Assembly: GCA_033961575.1 (NCBI GenBank) | Contig: CM066735.1 | Coordinates: 91,333,449-91,397,448, forward strand | Direction: 5' to 3' | Origin: Aselliscus stoliczkanus | Lineage: Eukaryota; Chordata; Mammalia; Chiroptera; Hipposideridae | DNA length: 64,000 nucleotides | Shown here: piece by piece, positions 49,101-62,079 of the stretch | Layout of the letters: every line of letters begins with the position of its first letter | Numbering within the stretch: position 1 is the first letter of the stretch | The notes under the pieces: generated by a model | What the model was told of the DNA's origin: nothing | Database searches by the model: none | The model's input: only the letters and a program-made list of their open reading frames with translations | Translations under genes and position numbers: made by a program

Positions 49101-50919
49101 CTATTGAAGAAAAAGATATTTAACATCTATATTCTAAAAAAGACCTATTTGTACAAAAGAATAACATAAAATGATCTCTAACAGCTATGGCTTCTATGCA
49201 TATAAGTAAAGAGTATCTAAATGTCTCTGGCCCAAATTACGCTAAACTCACTTACAGGTTGTTTTTGATGTACCACAGGAAGTGGGGGGAGGAGGGATTT
49301 TCCATTTTTCTACCAAAACAAGGCTAAGGAGAAGATCTATCTCTTGGGTATTTTATAAGCAAAACCTAAGAAAGAAATATGAAATTCATCAATGAAAATG
49401 ACAGCTTGAAGCAGACCAGCATGACTACACAACACCTTGTTAAGGTGCTTTTCTTAAGGAAGTACCTGGGATTCGGATACCCACATCCATTCACGTTAAC
49501 AGAACATGATAGGTACCACCACCCCCTTAACATCTGACCTTTGTCAATTCATTTCCGTAACCTTATGCTCAAGACTGAACAAGACACATTAAATGAGCTG
49601 CTCTTTCCTTTACCAGCTTCTTCAAAAAGAAACTCTAAAAAACAACGAAAAACCCCCACAATCAATAGAAATGCAGTTACTGAAAAATAAACTTGCTGGA
49701 TTTTAATTAAAATCAATGAATAAAAATAAAATGGTTTAGCCTCCATTATTTTAGAGGCTAGTCTTAGAATGTGTCTGTCTCCAACATCCTTATCCCTGAG
49801 GAAAAGAAAAAAATAACCTTCTTTCAGTCTTTTTGTACAGAGGTAATAAAAGTTCAATATACCCATCCAGCAAGAAAGCCTTACTAGTCCAGCTGTATCT
49901 CCAAAACCATCAGACAAGCAATTCCACCAGGTTTCGCTCTAACTCTACTGCCGCTCCTTCATAAATAATTGCCGTTTTCATTCATGTGGGGTAATCACAA
50001 TATCCATCAACTCCGGATTACTATTTATAGTGCTCTAGAAAATTTTCAGGCAATTAAAAATTCAAAACATCCATCGCTGAAATCTGTTATTCAAGAAGCT
50101 CCTTATTGCAATACTGCATTTCTATGTCAGTAAGGTATTAGAGTAACCTAAGAGATTGCTTAAATGACCCTTCCCTAGATAACTATATGAGATTCACTCT
50201 TAGTAATTCTTAATGAGCCCTGCTAAACTAACCCCTCTGAAAACCACTTACTCCTGTTATGTTACTTAGAACAAAGGAAGGTATCCAAAAATGATTTCCC
50301 TAAGCGTAACAGAAGAGTCAAACCTTCCAGTGATGTCATCCACAGATAATACTAACAGTCCCGAAAATTACTTACAACTTTTATTTTCCATGGGAATGGA
50401 TCACACCAGAATTGGGCAACCTCCTCCACTCCAGACCCTAACATTTCTTTCAATTTTGCATCTTTTGATGTACTCAGAATCTGTGCCCTAAAACGCATTA
50501 TCATCTCAGGGCTGAGGAAATGATAGAGATAATTCACATAAGGAAAAATGGGTTCATCAGGAATGCTAAGAAATTAGAGAAAGAGCCACAGATTCCTATA
50601 TCAAGAAAAACTAAATCCTTTTTATGAAGAAAAAAAAAAAAAGCTTTCAAATTGTATAGGGGAAAAAATGGGTCTTTTTACAAAAAGAAAAAAAAAAAAA
50701 AGAAGTGAGCCAAAAGCTGTTTCTGGGGTGATTCTGCTCAAATTTGACTTTAATAAATTTGGCATCCTGCAAGGCATCAAAACGTATTTTCTAAAATCTG
50801 CTTCACCCTAAGCACGAGAGGGCCATTGATAGCTGGTTTATTGCTCTGGTTTACGCTGAGGAATAAAAGCCCAACTCCATATGCTTTAAGAAAGAACGCT
50901 CTTTAAACTGGGAACATAC
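49101..50919 (-). other. NR1D2 intron 4, no element recognised
   Basis: Between donor GATG|GTATGT and acceptor TTCAATAG. Contains A runs (50628-50642, 50687-50701) and short frames without domain content. Confidence 0.6.
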
Positions 50920-51064
50920 CATCTCTCGACATTCCGACAGACAGACACTTTTTGAAGCGACACTGCTGACATCTGTTCCTATTCATTCTCATTATAGAAC
51001 AGTTTTCATTCTTCAGGCACTTCTTGTACTGGATGTTTTGCTGAATGCTCCTCCGAAAGAAACC
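50920..51064 (-). CDS. NR1D2: NR1D2 exon 4: second zinc finger and C-terminal extension start
   Basis: This 145-nt exon encodes 48 residues plus one base of the next codon. It begins [16 protein letters not shown] and runs through the second C4 finger to [14 protein letters not shown]. The cysteines at CLKNENC and CQQC form the second zinc site; the D-box and the GM motif of the C-terminal extension follow. In REV-ERBs that extension reads the A/T-rich 5' flank of the RORE, letting the receptor bind as a monomer. The acceptor is TTCTTAG|GGTTTC and the donor is GAGATG|GTATGT. All expected residues are present and no frameshift is visible. Confidence 0.96.
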
Positions 51065-52912
51065 CTAAGAACAAAGGAAGACGAACCCATTCATTTAAAA
51101 ACATCCAGAAGAACTCCTTGTAAGTACCCACCCCCCACGCCCAGCTATCCAATATGTTACTAGCTGCACCAGGGAAATAATTTTGGCTTACAGCAGCAAG
51201 AAATATAATCTTGACTCATAGAAATTAGCTGCATTCTTACCAGTATCAGTAAGCAGCTACACCTACTAGCCAAACAAACCTCTTCTTCCCTGTCTTCCCC
51301 TGGAGCGCCTTAGAGTTGCCGAAAGGCCCCTCGTGCTATACCTCACCCCGTTCCCAGCCCCTGCCTGCAGCCACATTTTCCAGCTTACACTTTAATCACA
51401 TCAAATTCCAAAACTCTTGAAATATGACTGATTTTTAAAGAGCTGACAGAAACATGTGTTCCATAGCTATAATTCCCTCACTAGAGCTAAGGATTACGTT
51501 AGTAGAGCGTGGTGTGGTCTTTCCTGGACCATTACCTGCTGGCACTAGCAAGGCCTACTTCTCTGTGCCACATGTTCCTGGCTGCTTGTCGGCCACAGTA
51601 AAGTGTCATATCACACTCCCACAGGCCAAGTAATAATCCAAGGAAAGGCAGCGCCCAGCTGCCTTCACTACCTGATTTAAGTACATGCTCTGTGACAGGT
51701 ACTGAAAGATCTCCTCTAGCTTAACAGCACCAAGGAGAACAGGAAAGTCAAGAACACAATTACCAAAATTATTTTAAACTGCCATTTCCTTGAATATCAT
51801 AACTAACCATATATTTCATGAATCTATATTAGTACTTGTGAGATATAACATTTTTATACTTTATTACTGCAATATATACTTGGATGCTACGATATCCAAG
51901 CCAGACACACCTTTAAGAGGGTATAGAACAATTATGTGTATTTATCAAGAATACATAATTAGGCTCATTTTACTTATACTTTGGATTCTCTAGCTATAAA
52001 GTGAGAATGATTTCTGCTCTACAATTACTTCACATTTTTGTGGAAAAAAGAAAAGTATTTATAGAATGTTTTAAATGGTGGGAAAAGTGCTACATCTATA
52101 TAAAATACTGACTAGCCTTAAGTGACCCAGCCAGTAAGAGCTACCAAAATCACAATTCACTGCGAGCCACCCTAGAAAATATTCCCTCTTTCATCATGTA
52201 TATTCATTATCTTGCTTGCTCACGATATCCTGTCAAACAGGATTCCTGCTTCTGGCCTTCAGTCAGAGTACAGTGTCTTGGTCATGTTAATTTTGATACT
52301 CAGGAAAAAGGACTGTGCCAGATTTCAAAAGAGAGAGCTTCTCTGGATATAAGTAGGAGGTATAGACGATCTCACCTGAAATTATCTGATGGGCACTCTT
52401 AAGAAATATTCAACTAAACTTACAAATATAACGAGCTTTCCCAAGCACTCAATTTATACTCCAGTTTCTTTTACTCACTTGGCATTACTTCCAAAGATGC
52501 CACATTTTTATAAGTACGTAGGTATTATTCCCAACTCCTACTATCTGACATGTCAGAATATCACCGTACATTCTGATGAGACCTACTCAAAGATGGCCTT
52601 GTCTGTTTTGTTCCCTGCTGTTTCCCCCCACCTAGAACAGCACCTGACACACTAATGAATAAACATTTGTACACTTTGCTTCATACCATAATTGAGTGAA
52701 ATAGCGAATTCATTTTGATCAAAATGTTAAAGAAAAAAGAAACACTTATATTGAATTTAAAATATATTTTTCAAAACAAGTTAAGTTTATACACTACATT
52801 AAATGCTTAAGACTTTAAAAGGAGCCGCTGACTTCTTTCCTCCTCCCAGATTATCCACTATGGAAGCTGCCCCAGAACCCCAGTAATTTACAGAAACAAA
52901 AGCATGCTTTAC
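51065..52912 (-). other. NR1D2 intron 3, L2-like end near 52580
   Basis: Mostly unassigned sequence. 52580-52670 (CCACCTAGAACAGCACCTGA..AATGAATAAACATTT) is an L2 3'-end relic. Confidence 0.55.
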
Positions 52913-53001
52913 CTTACAGCCTTCACAAGCATGAACTCCATAGTGGAATCCTGATGCCACATCCCCACAGACTTTACACAGCAGAACCATGCCACTAAAT
53001 T
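52913..53001 (-). CDS. NR1D2: NR1D2 exon 3: first zinc finger and P-box
   Basis: This 89-nt exon encodes the end of the A/B region and the first C4 zinc finger, with [20 protein letters not shown] readable. The four zinc-binding cysteines are in CxxC..CxxC arrangement, and the P-box (EGCKG) that reads the AGGTCA half-site is completed at the junction with exon 4. The acceptor is TGCCTTAG|AATTTAG and the donor is TGTAAG|GTAAAG. Phase agrees at both ends: A|AA gives Lys, and the exon closes after a full Lys codon. The exon boundary inside the DNA-binding domain, just after the P-box Lys, is the usual position in nuclear receptors. Confidence 0.96.
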
Positions 53002-53349
53002 CTAAGGCACAAAGAAACACAAAAGTGAAACGACAGAAGAAAAATATCAACTGTTTACTTTCTTTCTAATTGTGTATTTTTTGTTCAACTTGTTAAGTAC
53101 TTTAAAAAGATACAAATCTACTTTCATCACATGCAAGAAAAATCTTTATACTAAATTAACAAATCAAAAGACATCATGATTTTCCTTTAAACACAGTTTA
53201 TAGACTGCCAAAAATATCTCAGAAAGCTGTTTTTTATCCTTTCCGGATGATTTTAAACATACCCTGAAATTTTGTAAATCTAAAACCAGATATGCAACCA
53301 GAACTAAGAAAACAATTCTCCTAGATAAGAATTGAGAAGTGAGGCAGAG

Positions 53350-53545
53350 GAGCAGCCAGTTAGCTCAGGTGGTTAGAGCGCAGGCTCATAAAGTCAAAGT
53401 TGCCGGTTCGATTCCCACATGGGCCAAGGAGCTGCACCCTCCACAACTAGATTGAAACAACTACTTGACTTGGAGCTGATGAGTCTTGGAAAAACACACT
53501 GTTCCCCAATAAAATTTAAAAACAAAAAAACAAACAAACAAAAAA
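53350..53545 (+). mobile_element. tRNA-derived SINE, type C with AATAAA, in intron 2
   Basis: The head CAGTTAGCTCAGGTGGTTAG and GGTTCGATTCCC are close to real tRNA A and B boxes. It ends CTGTTCCCCAATAAAATTTA with a (CAAA)n tail. Target AGTGAGGCAGAG at 53338-53349 and again at 53546-53557. Confidence 0.9.
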
Positions 53546-54108
53546 AGTGAGGCAGAGAAGTTGATCAATAAAAGGTGCAAACTGCACCTCCACAGGCTAT
53601 TTAAGTAACCTACAGGCACCAGCTAGGTCCTATTCCCTCCTGGTCCTCCCCTATACCTGTCCATTTACCTCCACACTCACTCAGGGGTCCAAATTCCACT
53701 ATTCATCGGGTTATTCCAATCCTGCTTTACTTCCTAATCCCAAATGTCCCTAGCTCCAACTCCATGAAAGCAAATCCCCTCCCACAGTAAGTACTCTGTT
53801 CTAAAAATAGATTCAGCACTACGAGTTCAGAAGAAAGATAACTGTGAAAACGTGGCAAAGGGGGTACCCTAGAGGAAGCATGGTTAGGGCACAGCACTTA
53901 CAATCACATATCTCACTCTGCAGCAAGAATCAGTGTATGGCAGCCCCTAGAGGCTGTAACTTTTTAAATCATCACTGATTTCTTACCTAACTACCTGAAT
54001 TATGAGTACCCAGAAAGCAGTGAAAATATAATGGTGTCCCAAATGAAAAGTTGATAAAGTGAGCCCCACCTACAATCAATGGTATCAGCCTTTAGAAAAC
54101 TAACTTAC

Positions 54109-54375
54109 TTGTCACTCCACTATGACTCTTGGTCATCCCAGGTGCACTGGATTTGCTTGTTTTCATAGAACAATCTATTCGATCATTCTTCAGGATGCCT
54201 TCAATATTGGAGAGATCACCATTTTTGGGATTCCCATTGTTATCTGAATTCGAGCTATTTGGAGAAGATGGAACAGAGGAGAAGGACGACTGGAGACTAT
54301 TCTCAGAACCCTCACTGTGACACGAGGCAGGGCTCGAGGCTGAGCTGGAAGAGCTGATGTAGGCAATCACCCCTC
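54109..54375 (-). CDS. NR1D2: NR1D2 exon 2: serine-rich N-terminal (A/B) region
   Basis: The exon is 267 nt: two bases completing a Gly codon, 88 full codons, and one base of a Lys codon. The acceptor is TTTTCTAG before GAGGGG and the donor is ACAA|GTAAGT. It encodes residues about 6-94, starting GVIAYISSSSSASSP, with a long Ser-rich stretch and ending near KSHSGVT, the N-terminal region of REV-ERB beta. In the family this segment carries ligand-independent activity and phosphorylation sites. A Met at 54368-54370 in one reading is only a chance ATG across the intron boundary; the real frame enters from exon 1. The SSSSSASSPASCHSEGSEN block is close to human as I remember it. Confidence 0.94.
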
Positions 54376-54428
54376 CTAGAAAAGAGGGGAAAAGCAGAGA
54401 ATTAGATACAAGATAATATACACTTTCT

Positions 54429-56348
54429 TTTTTCTAATAATACTACCTATTATTTAAAATTAGAACATACTTTTAACTATGAAAACTGGGCGTGCAGGAG
54501 AAAGACGCCTCCCTGTGAAGTGTGTCCTGGGGAAAGGCCAGAGTGGGTGGGCAGGAGGACAGCACAGGCTGGATCTCAGCAGTGCGTCTGCACGTGGGCT
54601 CTGAAGGCTAAAAGAGAGGGAGGTCTGGTGCTTGTCAGACCTGCTAGCTGGCGGAGGAGAAGGTAACCTGGTGGTGTCAGTGACTTGTGTCAGGTAGAGT
54701 AGGGCTCACTAGGGTACAAGAACTGTGGGTTTGAGTGTCAGGAGGTGGTGGGAGCAGGGCCTTGACTCAGAACATACAGGAGTCATCAGGCCCAGTGAGT
54801 GCTGCTCCCCTCCCAGCTCTCCAGCTGAGTCTGTGGCTGTGGCCTGGGCTGGTGGTGTCCTTACAGCAGGGTGGGCAGCAGGCAGGGGAGGCTCAGAGAG
54901 GGTGGCAGTCAGTCCCGGGGTCAGTGTCATCCTCTCAGACACTGTTCTCAGAGGCCCAGGCCTGGGCACAAACGAAAGGATCACTCCAGTTCTCCATGTG
55001 GGCTTGAAGGCAGATGGCCCACACTCCCCGCTCTGCCTCCTCCTCTTGGTGTCAGGGGTCTCAAAGTAGAGTGGTCGACCATTGAACTTCCTTTCTCCTT
55101 TCTTGCATCCGCTGAGGGCCCTTAGTACAGCCTCCTTGGCACAGAGGTTCGAGCACTCCTAGGTGGGCGGATACCTGTATAAGCTCCCTCTGAGCTCAGG
55201 AGGAGCGATTTTGACAGTCCGGATCTGTCCAGGATTGAGGGCATTCCAAAGCCACCGCTTCATGAAACTCCTCTGATTGCCGGAAAAAAACAAGTCCCGT
55301 AAAGAACTGAGGGGGCAGCCTGCTGGGAAAGCACCTCAAAGCCTCAGGCACCGTGGTCCCCCGGACTGTAGTGTAGTACCAGCCGGGTAGTATGGTGGGC
55401 AGCGGTCAGATCTGTACCCAGCGCTTCCGGTGGATGTGGGTGACTTGCACGGATTCCAGATCCTCTGGCTGTGGGAGGGCTTGGGTCATGGGTAGCAGCA
55501 CATCCAGGCGGAGGGGCGCAGGGCAGCCATGACCATGCTCAGGTAGCTGCCCACAATCACTGTGTGGCAGGGTCGGGGCCTGAGGGGGGCGGGGGGATTA
55601 GGCTCCCAGATAGGTCTTGATATTTGGCGACACTAAGTGACCAAGGCTAGGCTGACGGTTGCCACAGGCGGCGCAAAGACAACAAGTGGGGTGTCAGGAC
55701 GTTGGAGCCCTCCTGGCATGTGGTTCTGCACATACCAGGCTAGAGCCTCAGTACACCGGACACTCACCCGACACCCCCTGCTCTCTGAGGCCAGAGGAAC
55801 CTCCAGCTTCCCACTGCTGGTCCCTGGCATTTGGCTCTGGGCAGAGGGGCACAGGAGTGCTTCTGCTTGTGGCACTGCAATCTCAACTTTGTAGCCCTGA
55901 CCCGTCTCCAGCTATTTCACAGCAGGTTGGACTTCTTGAGTTCATATCCAACCAGCCCAAGGCAACACTCCCTCCTAAATAAAGAAAAGCCCTCACCCAG
56001 CCTGCCCCCCCCAATTCCCTGGGGCAGCTGTCTTCCCCGTCAAGTTCAAGTGCCCATAACCATAAAGGAAGGGCAGCCATCTGGTTGGTAACTCCCACAG
56101 AAGAAGAGGGCTGCAGAAGAGGGCGAAAGGCGATGCCCTACCAGCCTCCCAAACCCTGGGAGGACCCGCTGGGATGAAGACAATACTTGCAAACAGCTGT
56201 CCTGGCTCCTAGACAGGGGGCACAGGGGTGTGTGAGGAGTTGGCCCACGGAAGCCCCGCTCCACTCTGCCGCCTGCCCTTACCTGTAGGTTTTCCCAAGA
56301 GCACAAAGCTTGCAGCTGGCTCCTTCCTGGACCGCGGCTTGCAGGCTT
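54429..56348 (-). pseudogene. GC-rich retrocopy-like pseudogene of an unidentified gene, in NR1D2 intron 1
   Basis: A 1.9 kb GC-rich block interrupts AT-rich intron sequence. It is flanked by near-identical 17-bp words (54412-54428 GATAATATACACTTTCT; 56349-56365, 15 of 17 equal), a probable target-site duplication. A short T/C run just inside the left copy could be the eroded poly(A) of a minus-strand insertion. On the minus strand, broken protein-like frames can be read, for example ECSNLCAKEAVLRALSGCKK followed by FNGRPLYFETPDTKRRRQSG, interrupted by stops and frame changes. I do not recognise the parent. At the 5' end, ACAG|GTAAGG (donor at 56282-56281) and CTGTCTAG|GAGCC (acceptor at 56210-56209) look like a retained 74-bp intron, so the source transcript may have been incompletely spliced. 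A non-retroposed duplicate is the alternative. Confidence 0.55.
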
Positions 56349-56527
56349 GATAATACATACTTTCTATATTTGTAAATCTGAACAGTAAAGTCACTAATTT
56401 TAGAAATTGGTTACTAAGTAAATGTCTGCTTATCCCAAAAGGAAACATAACTTATTTACTGCTATTCTTCCTGCTTCCACAAGTTCAAAGCCCATATAAT
56501 TCCCACTGATTAAAAAAGTGAGAAGGA

Positions 56528-56616
56528 GGGCCGGCTGAGTGGCGCAGTGGTTAATCGCTGGCTTAGGAAGCCAGCGGCCCCAGTTCAGGTCCCAAGACAC
56601 TGCCCTCAAAAAAACA
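56528..56616 (+). mobile_element. tRNA-derived SINE, type A with internal deletion
   Basis: In intron 1. The usual ACATATGAGGGCCAGTG piece is missing between GGTCCCA and AGACACTGCC. Target AAAAAAGTGAGAAGG is present on both sides. Confidence 0.9.
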
Positions 56617-56639
56617 AAAAAAGTGAGAAGGCTCTCTCT

Positions 56640-59600
56640 CACTGGCTTAGTTATTCTGATCACATGCAGATCCAAACCTAAAGCTTTTCAGTTTCCAGTC
56701 TTTTCCTAAAAGACATGAAAACCTTCCAGTGTGACTACATAGCTTAGAGTAAACAACTTGTTTTGGCCATGAAGAAATCTCATTCTAGTCCTCTCTTTGC
56801 CTCCATTATACCTCTATATGACGCAATCCTAAATACAATTGAGTTCATCACCTGCCTTCCCCCATTGCTTGGCTGAAACACAGGTTAATCAAGAACTCAT
56901 GTTTACATTTGGGCTAATTTATCTCAAAATGGGGAACCTTCCATAGCTGTTGCTCCCAGAAGACCTTTAGGACTATCCACAAAACCCCAGTTCCACACTC
57001 TCCTACTTCTGCTATTGGACTTGCAGACACACTTAACTCGGAGCAGCTCTTAAGGAATCCAGACTCACTACTTGTTCTTATGATTCACAATTTACAGTAA
57101 ATGTTAAAGAAGCTAGAAGGAAGAATACAGGCTGTGGGAGAATAACATTAAGGCTGAAGTTAATGCCTTCTTCACAGAGCTACTCTCAAAAAACTACTCA
57201 CAGCTTCATCAATATAACCACAACCCCTCTGAAAACTGGACTTGACCTCCTCAAGGTTTCTTAACCTTCCAGGTTAAGAAACAGCATTTAAAATTATTCT
57301 TAGGGTATAATTACACTCTTCCCTCAAAGAGATAAAATGTTGCAAGAATAACCTCATGGCCAAATACATTATTTTTCCAAATCCCAGGCCAAACAAGTTA
57401 TTTTCATCTTCTTTGCCAACGTCTATTGTGGTTTCTTTTCCTCTTCCCTCCATCATCATCAAATATTTATTAGCTTTTTCAGTGTGTATCAGATACAAAG
57501 GTTGATTATCTCTTTCATCACTGTTCTGAGCTCTTATTTAAACCTACTGTTTACCTGTTTCCACCTATTTCTCAACTAGATCATAAGTACCTAGGTGCAC
57601 AGAGAGTTCGTCTTACAAGCTTTACAGGTAATAAACCTGCTATAAGTATATTTAAGACCCACTGCTCTGCCTTTGTAAAGCCCACATCTAATAACAAGGA
57701 TAAATCCCAAACACTATAAAACATTACGAGGAAGTCGTAAATAAAACAGGGCATTTCTGAAAACAATCTAGATAACTATACTGGGTAGTAGGTGGAGAAT
57801 TTTGAACATTCCCAGAGTAGTAACTGCAAGTGAAGCATTCACTCTGAAATAAAACTTTCTCTGCTAAAGGGAAATGACTCCCCAATCTTTTTTTAGATAA
57901 GAGCCACACTTTGTAAGTAATTTAAAACACAAATACAAAGACATACACATACTCAGCAAAATGCTGAGGCCAAAGCAATTCCAAAAAACAGAAAGACATT
58001 TCCATTTACAGAGAAGAAACAAATGAGCTGAGGAATTTTAGTCTTTTAGTCACTTTCAGTCATGTTGAAATTAGGTACCAGATATGTATTTCAGTACCAT
58101 ATATATATATTTATATTATTAATATAAATATTAATAATATAATATTAATAATTATTATTATTATTATTTTTCAGGCTGAGAAGCCAGAGAAGTAAAGCAC
58201 AACCACAGTTCTCAGGGAGTTTGATTACAATCCAGAAGTTAAAACGGGTGCCTGCTGGGCCAAGAAAAACACAACAGTATTCATCATACACAAATTTAAT
58301 ATGCATAAATGCACTTGAGTTTTAAGTAATGTGGACAGTTCCAGTCACTTTTCCATTCATTAAGCATATGCCTGGCATCAGTCCTGAGGTTGGAGGTGTG
58401 AATCTGCCCTTTCTATAGTCTGACCCACTTCCCAAATGCTTAGCATGTGCTTATCACCTGCCCAGAATGAAGCCAAGGCTCTATGACTAATATGTGACCT
58501 GCAATGTGGGCCTTACCTAAAAACCAGTCACTTTCAAAGTGTGGTCCCTGGACCAGAGGCTTTAGCATTACCTGGACATCTGCTAGAAATGCAAGTTCTC
58601 AGGCCCCACTCGCGACCTACTGACACAGAAACTTTCATCACCCTCTTGGTGATTCTGACGCACAGTCAAATTTGAGAACCGCTGCCACAAAGCCAACCAC
58701 TTCGTCTGTGCTCAGTGGAAGAAAAAGAAACTAAGGTTAGTGGTAATAATCAAAATTTCATCTACCACTGATTTTAAAACCTAAAAGCTTCTAAGACTCC
58801 AAACACAAGGAGAAAAAGCTTCCTAACTTTGAGTTTATTCCCATCATCCAGAGAGATTGGGTAAAATATGTATCAGAACCGCCTGGTACTTTTCCAAAAT
58901 ACACATTTCCAAAGCCCTGCCCAAAAGAGTGAAGGTACCCTCAGGAAGAGGGATTTTTAACAAGTTCCAGGGGTGATTCTTTATACAATGAAGTTTAAAT
59001 TCACTGATAGCTACAATCAAGCACATTCACTGCCCCATAGTCTTAAAGGCTGATGTTTTCATTGATAACAACTGACTGAATACCTTTAATATGCTGTGAA
59101 TTCAACGAGAAAAAATTTTAACCTGGAAGCCTATCCAATGTCATATTAACAGATAAAAACCATGATGCCATCTGTTTTTGTAAAACTTTAGAGATCTAAA
59201 ACTCACATTAGAAATTCCAGGTGTTAGCAAACTGCTACTTTTGTCACACACATCTCCACTTAGAATAGGATACAAAGGAAAATATTATCCTTAGTCCTGA
59301 ATCAACTCCCAAAGGAAGGTCTCACAGCTATTTGTCTTTTCTCAAGTACAAGGTTAGGTAGCAAATTCACTTCCTAAGATCTCAAGAGGACAAAAGATGA
59401 GAAAGAGATGGTGTTCCTTAGAAGACTTTCCTAGAGCCAGGATTTATGTCAGCCATTTACATTCACAAGGTCTTCAGACTACCTCAACTTAGAAAAAACT
59501 TTTAGAAATCAGAGCTATCCCAATGGCTTAAGAACTAGTTTAAAGCACTGACGGGGCAATGGAAGGTATTGTTATTCCTCTCACACACACACCTTCCTTT

Positions 59601-62079
59601 GCAGAAGCTCCAAAATGATGATTAGCAACCCAAATGGGTTAAATTTTAATTTCCTAGAAGGTACAGAGTACATCTAGTAGTTCTTCAACCCAGTGAAGAA
59701 AGGAAAGGGAACACTAAAACACCAAGTGCCTAATCAATGTCAAGAATGTAACCATTCCACACCACATTTCATCCTCACAAGAACCCTGTGAATTAATGCC
59801 AGTATCCCATTTTACAGATGAGGAACTCGGAGCTCAGAGAGGTTAAGTGATACAGCTACTAAGTGGCAGGGCCAGGGTTGAAAAGTCAATGCTATCTCAT
59901 TCCAGAGGTCAGACTATTATGTAATACTGAGAAGACCTGGGCAAGCAAGTCACTTTCAATTTCTCTAAACCTGAGTCATCTTCTATAAAAAGGGAGTATC
60001 TGCCAGAGTGATTACAAGATTAAAACGAAATGGTATTCATAAAAAGGGATTATGAAAGTGCTTTTTACACCCAGTTTTTTATGACAAAGCAAGAAAGGTA
60101 AAAATCCCCAGAACCAGCAAGTCCCAGCACCTCCAGAAACAGGCAGAAGGCACTTGCTAGATACCTCAAGCTAAAATTAGCTGAGAGTCTCCTCTATTTT
60201 TAGCTGAAAAGGACCCTGGAGCTCCGCCAGATTCCCAGGCCAGGGCTTACCCAGTGGTCAACTTCAGTCAAGCCAGAAGTCAATATCCAACTTTGTCCTA
60301 CCAGGAAGCACTTCCTGTGCCTGCATATATTGGGGCTTTCTTCCCATAATTCTGGGCTTGCCTATCATCAAAATCTTCCCACTCCCACTGCCCACCATCC
60401 TAGAAAGCATGCTTGAATTCAAGTCATGGCTGTACTCTTTTGCCTTGTGACTTTAGAGCAAAACATTTTTACCATCCAGAAGCTTTTGTTTTCTCATTTT
60501 AAAAGGTTATTAATAATTTCTACTCACAGGATGGTAGTGTAGAAATACTAATTGAAACACTAAATTTCCAAACGTGTCCTGAGTGTCAGGGCTTCAGAGA
60601 ACAGCATGGTCCCTTCCCTAAAAAGCCAACTGGGGAAACAGCTGTGTTAACCACTCATTTCAGTGCAATGTGAGCAATTTTCAGACCCATTATTGTGAAC
60701 TGCTGAGGATCACACAAGAGCACTCACTCACTATACAGAGCAGAGGTCAAGAGGAGTGAACACTGCCAAGGTGACAATAAGTGCGGTCTTGAAGAATATG
60801 TAAATTATTAAATGATGTACTATGTAAGAGATTATTTCCGAAAATAATGGGGTGACAAAAAACAGAAAGATCTCATTTTGTAAAATAGTGTTTTTGTCTC
60901 CTTGTAAATTGCTGGGGGTGGGGGGGAACAAATGTAATCTAGTGTCTGAGGAAAAAAACCAGATTTACTAGCAACAAGATTTTAAAAAGTGGAATGATGA
61001 AATTGGGTGGCTCTGCGAACACCTGCCCTTTCCACTCTGACCCACTGCGAACTGAGCCGGCCCACACACACACACATCTCCTTCAACTCCAGGAAGACAG
61101 GACGGCCAAGTTGTGCACATACCTTCAAACATTATGGAGGCTTAAACCTGTTCCAGCACAAGTTAGCGTGTGCTCTCCAAGTGGACTCTGTAGATTCAAA
61201 ATTGGGCTCCACCACTGGCCTGCGTACATTACTGAACTTCAATTCGAACTTCAATCAGAATAGTTCAAACAAAACTAACCCTCCTTATCCTTTCTTCTTT
61301 CCCTCAATTTTGAAGCATCATGTGGACTCAGTTGTTTCTCTGCAGGTTCTGATTTCCACACCACCTTCTGAATCTCCTTAATTCCACTGACTTCCTACTT
61401 CACTCCTCCTCCCATTATCATGCTGTTTCTCTCTCCAAGTGAAGATTCTTTACCCTTACCTCCCTCCCTCCCTGTTTTCTTTCCAAGTTTACACAAACAC
61501 AGTAGAATACAGATTTGTAAAGATATGAATGAACTATGTGGGGATACTTTCCTAATTTTTAAAATATGAATTATAACCATGGTTAAGTTTATGCAATGGG
61601 TTAAAGAGCCTGGTATACTTACTCAATTAAAAGCTATCTATGATAAAAATGCATGAGTCAATTTCTTCCACTTCTATTTCATATGTGAATTAGTCATAGA
61701 GAGGGGAGTTGTCTTGAATTGTAGGGCAGTTAAGATAGAACGGTCACTGGTTGAATGTGTACTGATGAATGCAGTATCAACCCAGAGGGAAGGGGCAGAG
61801 GTGTGCCCCACAGCATTGAATGTGGCCCCTCCCTTGTCAATATTGACAACAATTGGAAGTTAAAGGGCATGCTAGTCAAAGCTCTCTAATAGATGGCAGA
61901 AATTAATTGTTAATACACTAACAGTCTGTGACTGCTTGAACTTGAGCCAAAAGCAACAAGAGAAAATTTAAGAATGGTAACTGAAAAGTTACCTTCAGGT
62001 CAAGCACTTCAGGTCAAACAACTATCCCCACAATTGATGAAACCTAACTTCAGAACAGCTCACATGAAAAGGTCCTAAC
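56640..62079 (-). other. NR1D2 intron 1, middle part
   Basis: No exon recognised. It contains an AT-rich (AAT/ATT) tract at 58098-58172, MER5A-like relics at 58525-58690 and 58845-59030, and MIR relics at 59745-59920 and 59940-60060. Other stretches show nothing I can name. Confidence 0.55.
61997..62016 (+). promoter_or_regulatory. Direct repeat of AGGTCA (spacer 8) in intron 1
   Basis: AGGTCA at 61997-62002 and 62011-62016 lie within a 14-bp tandem duplication (CTTCAGGTCAAGCA, CTTCAGGTCAAACA). These are half-sites of the kind NR1D2 itself binds, but the spacing is not the RevDR2. Confidence 0.3.

Noticed and set aside
50352..50537. Minus-strand 61-codon frame in intron 4 as a possible extra NR1D2 exon
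   Set aside because: Exons 4 and 5 join in phase without it, and it does not resemble any part of the receptor.
53356..53430. Possible tRNA gene
   Set aside because: The A and B boxes are good, but the segment continues into a SINE body with AATAAA and has a target duplication; it is a tRNA-derived SINE.
54709..55069. Overlapping frames of about 90-114 codons on both strands in the GC-rich intron block
   Set aside because: Both strands are open at once, which points to composition. The family-like reading is broken by stops, so it is treated as a pseudogene.
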